Of a DNA stretch of 5,496 bases, positions 4,466 to 5,496 are shown piece after piece. This DNA comes from Candidatus Cloacimonas sp. 4484_140 (GTDB lineage: Bacteria; Cloacimonadota; Cloacimonadia; JGIOTU-2), in assembly GCA_002049945.1 (NCBI GenBank), contig MVCT01000095.1, forward strand, positions 1 through 5,496, in the 5' to 3' direction. The translations under genes and the position numbers were made by a program. Position 1 is the stretch's first letter. Every line of letters starts with the position of its first letter. Below the pieces are notes generated by a model. The model had not been told where the DNA came from, made no database searches, and was given only the letters and a program-made list of their open reading frames with translations.

Positions 4466-5496
4466 ATGAAAAAGAAAAAACGAGGACTCCAGAAGGAAAT
4501 TCTAGTTCTCTATCTCATATTCACTTTTTCTCTTATATTCCTGCTTCTATTTAGCATGTGGCAGCTTAACAAGTTCGGCATTTCAGAATTTGAATATGAG
4601 AAAATTTCCCGTTTGCTTACCAATCTAAAAACAATTCAGCACGACCATACAACCAAACTAAATAATTTTACCGTTGGAATCGCAAATAACCCGGCTCTTA
4701 TTACTTCCGTAGAAAATCAAGATGTTTCAACTATTCATTCAATACTTAATTCTTATAACGACCATTCTCTTGCGAGCTACATGGCTCTCTTTGATGTTAA
4801 AGGCGCAATATTATATGGTGAACAGTGGGAGCTTGTTGAATCTTTTCTACCGGAAATGCTCTCATCGGCAAAGCAGAATACAACTCAAAATTTTTCTGCA
4901 AGCTTTTCAAATAAGATATTCTACTTCTCTTACGCTCCGCTTTATTCTGAAAACGATCAGGAGAAAATATTTTCAGGGCTTTTTCTCAATGTAAGCCAGA
5001 TTACTCCTTCTGAAATTGGAGTAGCCCGGAATCCTCAAATATTTCTTTTACCTTTCTCAGTACCACTCAATTCAGAACAGGAGATCCTTAAGAAGCTCAT
5101 TCCCGATCTCGATAAAAAACTTCCCGCTGTATTAAAAACTAAAAAACGCGAATCTGTTATACGCTTAAATGCGGAAACTGCTGTTGGTTTGCTCATCAGC
5201 TATGATCTATTTAACGAACCCGCAGCACTTACAATATTTATATATGATCGTGAATTAAATAAATTTTATCGTAAAAGTATGGTCTTCTTTTTCTTAATAC
5301 TGGCTGCATCCAGTTTGGTTATTGTCAGCTTTTTTAGCAACTGGTTCATCAAAAGAATAATGCAACCCGTAAAACAGATAAGTGAGAAAATGCAGATGAT
5401 TGAGAAAAATCCTCTTAGTATTGAAAATATTGAAGATGAATACAGCGGTGAATTGAGCAATATGATTTCTGCGTTCGGCTCTATGAACAGGTCGCT
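4466..5496 (+). CDS. Membrane sensor protein with extracytoplasmic domain and HAMP, N-terminal part
   Basis: 343 codons are present with no stop; the gene runs off the right edge. A basic N terminus (MKKKKRGLQK) precedes the first membrane helix (about 11-32). An extracytoplasmic domain of roughly 240 residues follows (33-270), including YMALFDVKGAILYG (105-118), typical of CACHE/CHASE4-like ligand-binding folds. The second helix is at about 271-293. A HAMP-like linker starts near 294 (FIKRIMQPVKQISEKM, later GELSNMISAFGSMN). This layout belongs to membrane histidine kinases, diguanylate cyclases or chemoreceptors; the missing C terminus would decide. A histidine kinase is a fair guess because of the neighbouring two-component pair. 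No ribosome site is visible before the ATG at 4466, which is the start that gives an intact first helix. A short inverted repeat GTGAG/CTCAC (4431-4435, 4447-4451) lies just upstream. Confidence 0.82.
   Translation, partial: MKKKKRGLQKEILVLYLIFTFSLIFLLLFSMWQLNKFGISEFEYEKISRLLTNLKTIQHDHTTKLNNFTVGIANNPALITSVENQDVSTIHSILNSYNDHSLASYMALFDVKGAILYGEQWELVESFLPEMLSSAKQNTTQNFSASFSNKIFYFSYAPLYSENDQEKIFSGLFLNVSQITPSEIGVARNPQIFLLPFSVPLNSEQEILKKLIPDLDKKLPAVLKTKKRESVIRLNAETAVGLLISYDLFNEPAALTIFIYDRELNKFYRKSMVFFFLILAASSLVIVSFFSNWFIKRIMQPVKQISEKMQMIEKNPLSIENIEDEYSGELSNMISAFGSMNRS

Noticed and set aside
4722..4994. 90-codon plus-strand frame within the sensor gene
   Set aside because: It is out of frame with the continuous 343-codon sensor frame that has membrane helices and a HAMP-like region.

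Overview
The window most likely comes from a Gram-negative bacterium of the Bacteroidota/FCB type, possibly one of its less-studied lineages such as Cloacimonadota; this is inference. The envelope genes point that way: a PorT-like beta-barrel, a lipoprotein with a single fibronectin-III-like domain, and a signal peptide ending in Cys-Ala-Gln. Clear Shine-Dalgarno sites before several genes and a TTGACA-type promoter argue against classical Bacteroidia. Overall the DNA is AT-rich, but the leftmost gene is near 50% GC in the stretch I counted while the envelope genes are near one third GC.

Left part, minus strand (1-2093). The first 75 codons of mnmG (tRNA wobble-uridine modification) run off the left edge. 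Upstream of mnmG lie a perfect 41-bp tandem duplication and then three closely spaced genes reading the same way. In order of transcription these are a 245-aa PorT-like outer-membrane beta-barrel, a 131-aa FN3-type lipoprotein and a 177-aa secreted, probably outer-membrane protein. Gaps of 12 and 40 nt suggest an operon of surface proteins of unknown function.

Central spacer (2094-2724). It has no conventional gene but is full of structure. A strong minus-strand intrinsic terminator (2191-2231) is preceded by a near-consensus sigma70-type promoter (TTGACA-17-TAGAAA, 2325-2353). Between them is a 23-27 codon reading frame ending 3 nt before the terminator stem. This looks like a complete tiny transcription unit (small peptide or small RNA), or else an attenuated leader of the envelope operon. 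Further right is a hairpin at 2392-2412. After it, a block at 2490-2651 has 15-bp direct repeats flanking a nested set of inverted repeats, probably an intergenic repeat element.

Right part, plus strand (2725-5496). A soluble GAF-domain histidine kinase and a stand-alone receiver-domain response regulator form a two-gene two-component system 19 nt apart. After a 111-nt spacer carrying a palindrome and a three-copy 10-bp repeat comes the start of a membrane sensor protein (two membrane helices around a roughly 240-residue extracytoplasmic domain, then HAMP). Its output domain lies beyond the window. The kinase is unusual in having Cys instead of an acidic residue directly after the phospho-accepting His.
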